Origin: Chitinivibrionales bacterium
GTDB lineage: Bacteria > Fibrobacterota > Chitinivibrionia > Chitinivibrionales > WJKA01
Length of the DNA stretch: 54,776 nt
NCBI GenBank assembly: GCA_014728215.1
Contig: WJLZ01000114.1
Span: forward strand, 1 to 54,776
Direction: 5' to 3'
Position numbers and translations under genes: made by a program. Position 1 is the stretch's first letter. Each line of letters opens with the position of its first letter. The notes beneath the pieces were generated by a model that worked only from the letters and a program-made list of their open reading frames with translations, had not been told where the DNA came from and searched no databases. This document shows positions 45,552-54,347 of this stretch, in pieces.

Positions 45552-48500
45552 CTATTTTCTATTGTGGATAAAATGTCTGACAACCGGCTGAGAACCGCGC
45601 ATTATTTTATAGATGTACATCCCCGATGACAACTGTTCCAATGGTATTGAAACAAAACGGGCCTGGGGAGCAAAGCTGTCGTTGAAAACAAGCCTTCCCT
45701 TAAGATCGTAGATCGATAGTGATACCGGTTTTTTGGCATCATTCCAGATCAGAATCCGGTTGTTGAAAAGCATTGTCATATTTCGTGATGCTATATTTCC
45801 GGAGTTATCCGCCGAATATCCCTGTTTAAGGCCGACCAGATTTCCCAGAGGGATATTGGTTGGTATTGCACCCTCATTTATCTCTGCAGAAACAAGTGAA
45901 AGGGCCGAGGTCGGGTCCTCAGTGCCCTTTCGAGGTACGGTAAGCGTTAGAAGAGTTAATTCCTGATTATCATCGATATCATCATTAACAGCAAGGGCAA
46001 TTTTGAATTTATTGACAGGTTTGTCGATTCCCATTGCCAGATTATGGCCCCGAAGTGGAGAGGATGCATCCCCGCCGATATCAACGTTAACAAGGGATGG
46101 ATTATACCGAACTCCGAACTCACCGGCAACATATCCTTTCAGATTTCTGCCCCTCATATCCACGGCAATTTCATTCTGATTCGTACTCTCGTTTAAAACA
46201 AGCTGAAGAGTTCCCGATGCCGTTTCCATTACCGACAACACCTTCCCCATGCTGCGTTGCTCAACCGGAAAAACCGGTATCAGCCCCACACTGTGCTGAA
46301 ATATCAAAGCAGCATCGAAACTGGTAATCGCACCATTCCCACTGACATCCGCAACCATGGTGGTGAAATTGGGAACCGCGGGGTCGGGAAGCATGAGGTT
46401 ACCGACGATATGTTCAAGGATATATGCGCCGTCAAAGGCATTAACAATTCTATTACCCGTAATATCTCCATATAATACATCAACAGTATCTACGATAATT
46501 CTGCCTAGTGTTGATGTTGCGGTAACAAGGCCCGATTCATCAACGATAATATCTGAAATTATCAGATTCGAAAAACTACCCCCGGATGCCTGATGTTTGA
46601 CCCTGAATTTGCAGCGTAACAGCTCACCTTCGCTGTACCCGAGAGAAGTAGAAATCCCGCCAAGGGCAAAATTGATTGAATTACCAGCACCTTCATTACA
46701 GCTTAACATCCAATCCGAAACAATCCCGCTATCTTTTGATGCCTCAAGAAAAGTAACTACCGCAGTATCTATATTCATTGTAAATTGACATGCATTAAAC
46801 TCGATATAATCTTCATAGTTAGTAATATAAACCGGCATCCAAAGCTCCTGTCCAGGTTGAGCATATGCAGTTTTCATTCCGAGATTAATTTCGAGTTGTT
46901 TGGATGTATCAGACGCAAAAATGGAATAAAATTGAGCGACAGTATCCGGATGAAGCGCTTGATCGTAAACTACAATTTCATCGATAACACCATTAAAATA
47001 CCCTTGGCTTATGTGTTGATCCGGGTTGGCACCGATAGTGGGAGCGGTATTATCATAATCGACCGGTTCCGGACACGTCCATATTAATACCGGTTCGCCG
47101 TCATAATAAAGCCGTTGCTGAGTACCGTCAAAGCTGACGGCTACCTGGTGCCACTTGCCGTCCATAACAGGTACTTCAAGTTGATTATGACACCAGCTCC
47201 CAACACCGCCTGAGGCTTTCGATGAAGTTAATTTACCATCCCGGAACAGGATACAGTTTCCTTTTGACAAACTTGGATTCGAATGTATCGTACTATAAAC
47301 AAACATATCGGCCATATAGGCTGCACCATATTCTCTCAACAGCACGTGCGGTTTAATCCATGCCATAATTGTATATTTCTGAAGCCGGAGATCGCCCGGG
47401 TTTCCAGTGATTTCTACATAGTCATCAATGCCGTCAAAATTTAATGCTTTGCCATCTATCCCATTTGTCCAATTTGCACCGTTTATGAAACCATTATGAC
47501 CTTGAGCATCACTAACCGTATCGCCGCTCCCCTCATCAAACGACCAATAAGCAACAAGCCGAGGTTCCTGCGAAAGCGTATCGGGCCTATAGGAAAGATT
47601 TGAAATATCCGTAGCACTCAGGGCACAATTATAGATAGCAAGCTCATCGATATCACCGATAAAATTGTCACCATTTCTATCGGCCATTTTGCCAATACAA
47701 AGGTCATGCGGTACGATGCCCGATGAATCATCGACATTTTTGCTTGCAACAAGCTCACCACTATAATAGAGTTTCGAAGTATGTCCATCGAAAGTTAAAG
47801 CGAGATCTTGCCATTCATTATTAAGGACCGGTGAATTCATCATGATATAGCGATTGGAGTTACCGGCTCCTCCGACCCTTCCATATGCATTACCGGATGG
47901 ATTGCAGGCAATATCGTAACCAAGAGTCGAACCATCAGATTTACTGATTATTGTATGATTGCCGGTTATAATAGAAGGTCTGATAAGGGCTACAATTGTA
48001 ATATTCTTTTGAATATCAAGTTGCGGATGGTTTGCCACCTGGACAAAATCATCGCCATCAAAACGAAGGGCGTTTCCATTATAACCTGAGGTCCAGGTTG
48101 CTCCATGTATATAACCATTATGATTATTACCGCTTGAATCATATATAGAATCACCGCTCCCCTTATCAAAGGACCAGCGAGCTATACAAGCAGGCTCAAA
48201 ATTAATTATCTCAAATTGATCGGGCATTGAGAACTGTGAACTGTCATAGGAACTGGAAACTCTCCAGTAAATTGAACCATAAGGAAGATCATTACTCGGT
48301 ATAAAGAATGTATCTTGTCCTGAGCTGCCTGTCTGCTTGTTAATAAAAGGACTGTCGAAGGCTGGAGTGCTATCGATGAGGATAAAATAATGTGTTGCGC
48401 CGGCTACTTCAGACCATTCAAGTCGCGGCTTCCTATTTGAAGTAGGATCTGGGGTACAGGGAATGATATATGGAGCATGCTCAAATAAAATTTCAAAACT

Positions 48501-48827
48501 ATCTGTCTCAGAATAAATATTATAATTGAGTGAACTTGAAACTTTCCACCAAATCACCCCCAGGGGCAAGGGTGATCCAGGAGTATATGTTGTCGAACCA
48601 TTAGTATGATCTAAAATTATCGGAGCAGTAAATGATGGATCATCATCGATAGCTATCTGATAGTTGCTTGCACCCGATACGGCATACCAAGACAGGGTTG
48701 GAGTTGAATCTTTTGTCCACTCAGAGTAATATGGAATCGTCTGAGGCGCCTGAGAAAAAACTGATTCTGATACGCCAAAGACACATAAAAAAGTGAGCGA
48801 TATGCATATCATTCTTTTGGGGATCAT
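45552..48827 (-). CDS. Secreted two-LamG, cohesin-like and dockerin protein with sorting-like tail
   Basis: This 1091-residue protein starts at an ATG with AAGGAG seven bases upstream; the longer frame uses a TTG. A signal peptide (about 1-26) is followed by two FnIII-like repeats (30-205, each ending WWKVSSS or YWRVSSS) and two LamG jelly-roll domains (about 214-425 and 427-640). A cohesin-like domain (about 644-780) and a type I dockerin (about 785-870; GDITGNRIVNAFDGAYIL and a second calcium loop DVSGNGAITSFDAALI) follow, then a second cohesin-like domain (about 872-1000). The C-terminal tail (1015-1091) has LSIYDLKGRLVFND and LEQLSSGMYIYKI, typical of T9SS-type sorting. It may bind carbohydrate at the cell surface. 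A conserved element and a sigma-54 promoter lie upstream. Confidence 0.87.
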   Translation of the reverse strand: MIPKRMICISLTFLCVFGVSESVFSQAPQTIPYYSEWTKDSTPTLSWYAVSGASNYQIAIDDDPSFTAPIILDHTNGSTTYTPGSPLPLGVIWWKVSSSLNYNIYSETDSFEILFEHAPYIIPCTPDPTSNRKPRLEWSEVAGATHYFILIDSTPAFDSPFINKQTGSSGQDTFFIPSNDLPYGSIYWRVSSSYDSSQFSMPDQFEIINFEPACIARWSFDKGSGDSIYDSSGNNHNGYIHGATWTSGYNGNALRFDGDDFVQVANHPQLDIQKNITIVALIRPSIITGNHTIISKSDGSTLGYDIACNPSGNAYGRVGGAGNSNRYIMMNSPVLNNEWQDLALTFDGHTSKLYYSGELVASKNVDDSSGIVPHDLCIGKMADRNGDNFIGDIDELAIYNCALSATDISNLSYRPDTLSQEPRLVAYWSFDEGSGDTVSDAQGHNGFINGANWTNGIDGKALNFDGIDDYVEITGNPGDLRLQKYTIMAWIKPHVLLREYGAAYMADMFVYSTIHSNPSLSKGNCILFRDGKLTSSKASGGVGSWCHNQLEVPVMDGKWHQVAVSFDGTQQRLYYDGEPVLIWTCPEPVDYDNTAPTIGANPDQHISQGYFNGVIDEIVVYDQALHPDTVAQFYSIFASDTSKQLEINLGMKTAYAQPGQELWMPVYITNYEDYIEFNACQFTMNIDTAVVTFLEASKDSGIVSDWMLSCNEGAGNSINFALGGISTSLGYSEGELLRCKFRVKHQASGGSFSNLIISDIIVDESGLVTATSTLGRIIVDTVDVLYGDITGNRIVNAFDGAYILEHIVGNLMLPDPAVPNFTTMVADVSGNGAITSFDAALIFQHSVGLIPVFPVEQRSMGKVLSVMETASGTLQLVLNESTNQNEIAVDMRGRNLKGYVAGEFGVRYNPSLVNVDIGGDASSPLRGHNLAMGIDKPVNKFKIALAVNDDIDDNQELTLLTLTVPRKGTEDPTSALSLVSAEINEGAIPTNIPLGNLVGLKQGYSADNSGNIASRNMTMLFNNRILIWNDAKKPVSLSIYDLKGRLVFNDSFAPQARFVSIPLEQLSSGMYIYKIMRGSQPVVRHFIHNRK

Positions 48828-48922
48828 AAAAGCACTCCTTGTAAATAAGATAGTACAGAAGGCTATCGGGTTTAGTGGCAAAAACACTGTTATTCCAGCA
48901 TAAATTAAACCACCCTGCAAAT

Positions 48923-48939
48923 TGCAATATACATGCCAA
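48923..48939 (-). promoter_or_regulatory. Sigma-54 promoter of the LamG-dockerin gene
   Basis: The minus strand reads TTGGCATGTATATTGCA, which fits the -24/-12 consensus TGGCAC-N5-TTGCA with one change, and has GG and GC exactly 10 bases apart. The start would be near 48912, leaving about 85 bases of leader. An identical arrangement occurs at 52371-52386. Confidence 0.75.
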
Positions 48940-48978
48940 TATATAAGCAGCCGTTAAGCTCAAAAAAGCCCATTTTTG

Positions 48979-49029
48979 GAATTATGTGTCTCTGTCCTGC
49001 GACAAACGTTGCACGGATGCGACGGTTAC
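48979..49029 (-). promoter_or_regulatory. Conserved two-dyad upstream element, copy 1
   Basis: A 51-bp element shared with 52429-52479 (41 of 51 positions identical, no gaps, counted by eye). Within it, 39 bases (48986-49024) hold four half-sites: on the minus strand CGTCGCA-N4-TGCAACG and TGTCGCA-N5-GAGACAC. The two dyad centres are about 20.5 bp apart, two helical turns, so bound dimers would face the same side. It ends 42 bases before the sigma-54 GG box, a typical distance for an enhancer site. Confidence 0.75.
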
Positions 49030-49070
49030 CTTACAGAATGATAACAAACCGGCTAATGTATCATCGATCG

Positions 49071-50333
49071 TTAATGTATTATGTGAAAATCGAAAAAAAC
49101 GTCATTCGGCTCAAAATGAAATTCAAGATGCTTTTGAGATTGCTTACCTTTGATAATAAGCAGTGTCGAAGGAATTTTTTCAGGCAAAATGCCATATTTC
49201 ATCCTTTTTACAGGGAATGAACCAATGAAAGAACCTTGAATTGTATAAATATCGATTTCCTCATTGGACAAATAGGTATTATGAAATTGCGAGGGGTAAC
49301 CCACGCCTTTATTTCGTCTGATTTCAGATGAAAGAATGTATTGATTCAGGTATTGGGTCAGCCTTTTTGCCCCCTTTGAATTGAGATGGTCAAAATTCCA
49401 GAATTCGTCGGAGGAAAAATCATTATTTGCTTTATTATCAATATCAATAAATATAAAATTGCTATATTTAACCTGCATTTCTTCAAGAAAATTTACAACA
49501 AGATCATATCCTTCCCGAGTGGTTCCATCATCATCAGTACAAGGCTGGTCTGCTATGAAATAATGCATTGGAGGAGTATAACCAAGCATATAAATTCCTC
49601 TTGATTGCAAAGCTGCCAATAACGAATCAAATTGCGCAATTCGCTCTTCCGAAAGAGAAAAAGTGCCATTCTGAACAAGCTCTTTTAACTTTCTTTCTGT
49701 TTCCGGATTATCAAAATCAGACATCCAACTTCCACTGTCTTTATCGGCCAAATCTGTTGGATAGCCCCAGAAAGTCATGTTTTGGCAACAATAATCCGGT
49801 GGTGTAGGACTTATCAGAGAACCATAATCGTTTACCCAGATACTGTCAGGATTATCCATATCGAATTTATATCCGGGACTAGCTGTAAGTAGTTGCCATT
49901 GCTTACCACTACTCAGCCACTCCTTATTAAAAATACGCGGTGAAATGCCATAAACGATCCATTTCAGTTTGGGCAGGTTAAAGGCATAGTCCCGAATCTG
50001 AATCTCGACCGCAGGAAGCCCGGCGCTGTAAATACTGAAATTGAATGCCTGTGGATAAGCTTGATTTGTAGTATCAAAAAAATTGAGGGGATCTATTCCC
50101 CACGCCGCGCGGGAATCACCTACAACGATTAGTTCAAGTTGATGATAAATCTGTATAAACAACGGCATTTTCTCCGACAGAATGCTGTAATAATTCCAGG
50201 ATCGACTGATTTTCAATGGAGATGCTCTGTTTACTGATTGCTGTGCAGATTGATTATTAGCAAACAGTATATGAATAGCAATTAACAACACACAAAAGAT
50301 TGCATACGGATCGTTTTTGCATTTAGCCAGCAT
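49071..50333 (-). CDS. SGNH-type hydrolase with N-terminal membrane anchor
   Basis: This 420-residue protein has a hydrophobic N-terminal helix (about 10-26). An SGNH/GDSL-like domain follows: nucleophile block VVGDSRAAWG (Ser74), an oxyanion-type asparagine region near 105, and the late HLNSKGA motif with His about 316. It resembles AlgJ/DltD-like proteins that add or remove acyl groups on surface polymers, though the final Asp of the usual DxxH is Asn here. The last ~75 residues (DIYTIQGSFIGSF, IPSTLLIIKGKQSQ) look like a short form of the sorting tail on its neighbours. It starts 19 bases after the preceding gene's stop. Function uncertain. Confidence 0.72.
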   Translation of the reverse strand: MLAKCKNDPYAIFCVLLIAIHILFANNQSAQQSVNRASPLKISRSWNYYSILSEKMPLFIQIYHQLELIVVGDSRAAWGIDPLNFFDTTNQAYPQAFNFSIYSAGLPAVEIQIRDYAFNLPKLKWIVYGISPRIFNKEWLSSGKQWQLLTASPGYKFDMDNPDSIWVNDYGSLISPTPPDYCCQNMTFWGYPTDLADKDSGSWMSDFDNPETERKLKELVQNGTFSLSEERIAQFDSLLAALQSRGIYMLGYTPPMHYFIADQPCTDDDGTTREGYDLVVNFLEEMQVKYSNFIFIDIDNKANNDFSSDEFWNFDHLNSKGAKRLTQYLNQYILSSEIRRNKGVGYPSQFHNTYLSNEEIDIYTIQGSFIGSFPVKRMKYGILPEKIPSTLLIIKGKQSQKHLEFHFEPNDVFFDFHIIH

Positions 50334-50352
50334 TAATCCTTACACTCTCCAG

Positions 50353-50991
50353 TTAATGAATCAGATTAAGCATAAAATAGCCGGTATTTGAATCAGCTTT
50401 GCAAATATAATAGCTGCACGGATAACCGCTTAATTTCAAATTATGCAGTAGATGCGTTGAAATTAAATCGGTTTTCCGGACCCTGCCATCAAGCCCGTAA
50501 ATAAACATATTCCTGCTTGCAGATTTTAAATACGCTTTGCCTGTGCGGTTTTTATTGCGAATCCTGCTGTTATCTTTGAAATCAATAAATAAAAAATATG
50601 GAGATAAAGCACAGAGTGTCCTGGCGTAATTGCATATCCTCAAACGACACCATTTTCCGGCAATTCTTTCACCTCCAACACTATCAGAAATGATCCACGG
50701 ATAATCAAGCCATTCAGCATCAAGAAGAGTAACAGAAGTATCAGGTATTTCACTCCAGTTAACACCGGAATCAGAAGAAATATAGATATATGCTTCATAA
50801 ACAAGCTCGGTATTAGCTTCCCATTGGATGTGGAGCGTATCCCCGATAAAGAATGTATCCTCAACAGCCGGGTTGGTTACGTTGTATGCTGGAAGCTGAT
50901 CAGCAAGGGCTGTGTTGAAAAGAGACAGCACGCCTATCAGGAGATGGTGAATAATTCGTCTGCAAAATAAATTCGATGTGGCATACTCCAT
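50353..50991 (-). CDS. Small secreted protein with Ig-like domain and sorting-like tail
   Basis: The 212-residue protein has a signal peptide (about 1-30) and a small beta-sandwich (about 38-135) with GDTLHIQWEANTE and YIYISSDSGVNWSEIPDTS, the pattern of Ig-like or Ser-Thr-rich glycan-binding modules. A tail (about 150-212) follows with NMFIYGLDGRVRKTD and LKLSGYPCSYYICKADSNTGYFML, like the sorting tails nearby. No clear ribosome-binding site precedes the ATG. A TATAAT lies upstream but without a good -35. Probably transcribed with the SGNH gene. Confidence 0.65.
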   Translation of the reverse strand: MEYATSNLFCRRIIHHLLIGVLSLFNTALADQLPAYNVTNPAVEDTFFIGDTLHIQWEANTELVYEAYIYISSDSGVNWSEIPDTSVTLLDAEWLDYPWIISDSVGGERIAGKWCRLRICNYARTLCALSPYFLFIDFKDNSRIRNKNRTGKAYLKSASRNMFIYGLDGRVRKTDLISTHLLHNLKLSGYPCSYYICKADSNTGYFMLNLIH

Positions 50992-51113
50992 AGTATATAA
51001 ATTATATAATAACTGAGCGAGGCGGGAATGTATAAGTTCACTGCAGCCCGAAAAAACGCAATATTATATCATGCAATAAAAGATAAGGAGTCTGGTCCGA
51101 AATCCGGTATTCA

Positions 51114-52220
51114 TTATCGATATGCAGTATAATGATTCAGAACAGTAAGTGAATCCAGAGCGACATTCCACACGGCTACCTCATCGATCAAGCCATGAAA
51201 GTACCCCTTGCTGATTGATTGCCAGGGACTTGCGCCAATAGAAACGGGCGTCTGATCGTAGGAAATAGCGCTGCTGCATGTCCAGTACTCTACAATTTCA
51301 CCATCAAAATACAAGCGTAATGTGGAGCCATCAAATGTACTTGCAACATGATGCCATTTGCCATCCATCACTGGTACTGTCGTTGTCTTCCAACACCACC
51401 CTCCTGTATTCTGAGATGCCATAAGTCTTCCATCTCTGAAAAGCAGGCAATTTCCCATACCTGCTGACGTATGAATAGTGCTGTAAATAAACATATCCGC
51501 ACAATAGGCACAGCCATTTTCCAGGGGCAATTCTGATGGCTTTATCCAGGCTTCTATAGAATACGTTGTGAGATGAAAATCGCTTATTTTATCGGCTATT
51601 TCAACATAATCATCAGTACCATCGAACAGCAATGCACTTCCGGCAATACCCTGCTCCCATTGAGCGCCATGAATTTCCCCTGTATGATCATTGCCGGAAT
51701 TATCATAGGCACGCATGCCATTTGCTTCATTAAAACGCCAGTGTGCTACCAGTTCAGACGATGGACTCACCGATGGGATTTCTTCAATGACACCGTAAAT
51801 ATAGGCACTGCCGGAAACCCTTCTGAGCGTTATTGCAATAAAAATTGTGCTGTCTGCAATAATATCTGCCCGTGATTCTCCACGATATTGCAGGTTTTCG
51901 TAGCTGTCATATACAGCAATAGTAAACAACTTGTCCTCGCCGACAGGTATTCCGCTTACCAACCCCTCAATTGACGAATCGGTGACGGTTAAGGTGTAAT
52001 TTAAATCAGGGACATTTTCATCACTGATGGTCAGGACAGCATAATCCGCTACTTCCCGAAATGGTGAATCTGAGGCTGCAACAATTTTAAACTTTGCAAC
52101 ACCGCCTTCGCTACTCTGGTTGCTGGCATTCAGGGTGTTTTCGCTGGTACAAACCACAAAAATGAGGCTTGCAGTAATTGCGCACAGCAGGAATTTTTGG
52201 GAGTGATTTTTTCGGATCAT
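51114..52220 (-). CDS. LamG-domain lipoprotein
   Basis: This 368-residue protein has a hydrophobic signal ending at a Cys (FVVCTS), lipoprotein-like but without a small residue before the Cys. An Ig-like N-terminal region covers about 40-135. One LamG domain follows (about 158-365), closely similar to the second LamG of the 45552-48827 protein: both have ADMF(I/V)YSTIH, GNC(I/L)LFRDG(K/R)L, PVMDGKWH and (S/K)QGYF-type ends. Six Cys in the LamG domain suggest disulfide bonds. AGGAG precedes the ATG. It has the same upstream element and sigma-54 promoter as the larger gene, so the two are probably co-regulated surface proteins. No sorting tail is present. Confidence 0.85.
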   Translation of the reverse strand: MIRKNHSQKFLLCAITASLIFVVCTSENTLNASNQSSEGGVAKFKIVAASDSPFREVADYAVLTISDENVPDLNYTLTVTDSSIEGLVSGIPVGEDKLFTIAVYDSYENLQYRGESRADIIADSTIFIAITLRRVSGSAYIYGVIEEIPSVSPSSELVAHWRFNEANGMRAYDNSGNDHTGEIHGAQWEQGIAGSALLFDGTDDYVEIADKISDFHLTTYSIEAWIKPSELPLENGCAYCADMFIYSTIHTSAGMGNCLLFRDGRLMASQNTGGWCWKTTTVPVMDGKWHHVASTFDGSTLRLYFDGEIVEYWTCSSAISYDQTPVSIGASPWQSISKGYFHGLIDEVAVWNVALDSLTVLNHYTAYR

Positions 52221-52370
52221 TTTAATCTCCTGAGCAAAATTGGTGATCGTTTTTCAATATAATTAATAATTTTACAGACAGCAAACAGATTTTGAAATTG
52301 CAACAATTCCTTTAAAAGGTAAAGCCGCACTACATATCTTGAACTCGTCTGCAATTATGACTAAAGATTA

Positions 52371-52386
52371 AGCAAATTGAATGCCA
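52371..52386 (-). promoter_or_regulatory. Sigma-54 promoter of the LamG lipoprotein gene
   Basis: The minus strand reads TGGCATTCAATTTGCT: the TGGCAT and TTGCT boxes flank five bases and the GG and GC are exactly 10 bases apart. The start would be near 52360 with a leader of about 140 bases. Confidence 0.72.
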
Positions 52387-52428
52387 TTTGCAATTGTGCT
52401 CAAAATCAAGCTTTTTAGGCAATTTCCA

Positions 52429-52479
52429 GAATTATGTGTCTCAGGTATGCGACAAACGTTGCAGAAGTGAGACGGTTGC
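52429..52479 (-). promoter_or_regulatory. Conserved two-dyad upstream element, copy 2
   Basis: This matches copy 1 over 51 positions with the same spacing of all four half-sites (minus strand CGTCTCA-N4-TGCAACG and TGTCGCA-N5-GAGACAC at 52474-52436). It ends 44 bases before the sigma-54 GG box, against 42 in copy 1. It lies 28 bases after the stop of the copy B lipoprotein gene. Confidence 0.75.
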
Positions 52480-52506
52480 TTTATATTTAGGGAATATCTG
52501 TGTAAC

Positions 52507-53538
52507 TTAAAAAACGAGTGTGCCTTCAGTTATGCAGAAATTATCCCATGTGCAATGACGAATTCTTGTGCGATCATCAACCATCATTTTGAAGTGGACA
52601 TAAAGCGGATCTTTGTCGGAGAAGGAAAATTCGGCAAATTGTACTCTGCCGGAGGACGGCTTTGCTTCTTTGCCGAAAAACCTAACTGTTGAATCGACCT
52701 TTTCAATATAAAGAGTCCCGGTATAATATTGTATTTCTTTGCTTGACATCTGCCATCCCGACTTGCATTTGATATTGATCCATTGCCCACCGGCCTCAAG
52801 AAACATCCCGAATGTCCGCCCGGCATACTTGGCTGTATCGGAACTGGTCGACAGGAATAAATCGGTATGGAATCCGTCGAACATGTCATCACGCAAGCTG
52901 AAATCTACCGATAGTTTGCAGTCACCGTCAACGGCGAACTTGCTTCTCACCCCTGTTCCCGCCGCTCCTGTCGCAGATGATGATGTATCAAAGAGAAACA
53001 TCAGTTTTAAATCGGCATAATCCATGGTGACATGCGCGGAATCCATATCATCATACTTTTGCCAGTACAGAGCATTGAGAGGATACATATTAAATGAATC
53101 GCAGAACATTCGCTCAACGGAATAGGGTAGAACATATATATCACCAAATGAATCATTGATAAGCAGATCACCATTAAATTTCCCGAGTGTACTGCCAGCA
53201 AGTGAAATGAGAATTTGCTTATCGGTATAATCCCTGTTAAGATACTGTGTATGCCCTATCCATGGCAGGGTATCAGAAACGATGCTGTCGAAATCTACTG
53301 TGCCCGCTATTACGGAAAAGAGGCTATGCATCGTGTCGTTTAAATCGTTGACTGTTAATGTGCAGATTATACTGTCTGGATAGAAAAGCGTTGAATTTAT
53401 TTTCTGGTAATCACAATCCGGGATATCATTCTGAAGCGGCAATGAAGTATCATGTATGCACGACAGGAAGCAAACGGTCAATAAAATAGCTGTCCGCGCA
53501 CTATTGCTTTTAAAATTCGACGCTGATTTGTATGCCAT
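52507..53538 (-). CDS. Beta-rich lipoprotein (module copy B)
   Basis: The 343-residue protein has a signal peptide ending FLSC (Cys about 27), then IHDTSLPLQNDIPD, YPDSIICTLTVNDLNDT, VLPYSVERMFCDSFNMYPLNALYW and a beta-rich C-terminal domain. All have counterparts in the copy A lipoprotein at 41987-43000. It overlaps the TPR gene by 29 bases, a deep overlap that favours translational coupling. It is presumed to be the extracytoplasmic partner of the TPR protein. Confidence 0.72.
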   Translation of the reverse strand: MAYKSASNFKSNSARTAILLTVCFLSCIHDTSLPLQNDIPDCDYQKINSTLFYPDSIICTLTVNDLNDTMHSLFSVIAGTVDFDSIVSDTLPWIGHTQYLNRDYTDKQILISLAGSTLGKFNGDLLINDSFGDIYVLPYSVERMFCDSFNMYPLNALYWQKYDDMDSAHVTMDYADLKLMFLFDTSSSATGAAGTGVRSKFAVDGDCKLSVDFSLRDDMFDGFHTDLFLSTSSDTAKYAGRTFGMFLEAGGQWINIKCKSGWQMSSKEIQYYTGTLYIEKVDSTVRFFGKEAKPSSGRVQFAEFSFSDKDPLYVHFKMMVDDRTRIRHCTWDNFCITEGTLVF

Positions 53539-54313
53539 ATTGTATTAGCTCTGCTCCAATGGACTGAGATTGCAAGTCCCGTATCGTTTTTCGCTCTTTT
53601 TGAGCGGTAAATGTAAATGCAGCCCCCATTCCGGCAGCTACTGCCGATGCCATGCTTGCTGCTATCGTTAAAGCATCGGTTTTTTTGGTCTTGAATTTGT
53701 ATTCATCGTAGACAGCCTTATCCCCCGCCGTGCGGGCAGTCTCGAAAATATCGTAGTATCTTTCAGCCTTATTGTATTCAGATACTGCAAAAACAGCCGC
53801 TGCACAAGCAAGTGTATAGCCGATTGCAGCACCAATAATTTTATTCCTTTTTTGCTTTTTCAGCTCAATTATTTCGAGTTTGGTCTTACTCTGCTCAAGC
53901 CTTTCCTCTTTTTCCAGAAGGAGCGAGTCCTGCTTTGCCTTAAGGGTGATTTGCCTTTTGTACTCATCAATTGTAGCGGCAAAAAGATCTAAAATCTCCT
54001 CGTTAACATATTTTTTTTCGCATTCTATTTCCGGATTCAAGGCATATGCCTTAATAAAATGAACCCGAGATTCGCTGATTTTCCCTTTTGCATATTCAGC
54101 AACAGCGTAATAAAGATGATATTCTGCAATCTGAGCAGAATCCTGAATCTCGGCAAGAGATGAAAAATATGGTTGAAGCTTTACGACAAGGCTATCGTAT
54201 TCTCCCCATTCAAAATGCTTCCGTATGACTTCTTCTTTGAGCGAAAATGCATTTGCAAAGACACATACGACAAAAAAAGAAACACAAGTTTTATCGAATG
54301 ATAATCTCACCAT
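53510..54313 (-). CDS. TPR membrane protein with HFEWGEY motif (module copy B)
   Basis: This 267-residue protein has a signal peptide (about 1-23). IRKHFEWGEYDSLVVKLQPYF follows, nearly matching copy A, then TPR-like helices (about 60-100), a coiled coil (120-155), a membrane helix near 160-180 and a second near 215-235. An ATG at 54340 would add nine residues and lies seven bases after the activator stop; the ATG at 54313 gives a better signal peptide and aligns with copy A. Neither has a Shine-Dalgarno sequence, so coupling to the activator gene upstream is likely. Confidence 0.72.
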   Translation of the reverse strand: MVRLSFDKTCVSFFVVCVFANAFSLKEEVIRKHFEWGEYDSLVVKLQPYFSSLAEIQDSAQIAEYHLYYAVAEYAKGKISESRVHFIKAYALNPEIECEKKYVNEEILDLFAATIDEYKRQITLKAKQDSLLLEKEERLEQSKTKLEIIELKKQKRNKIIGAAIGYTLACAAAVFAVSEYNKAERYYDIFETARTAGDKAVYDEYKFKTKKTDALTIAASMASAVAAGMGAAFTFTAQKERKTIRDLQSQSIGAELIQYGIQISVEF

Positions 54314-54347
54314 AAACCGCAATATATAGTGGAAATACATATGCTAA

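Noticed and set aside
49001..49013. Reading TGCGAC-AAACG-TTGCA on the plus strand as a sigma-54 promoter
   Set aside because: The spacing fits, but the invariant GG is GC in both copies and no plus-strand gene follows; the dyad reading explains it better.
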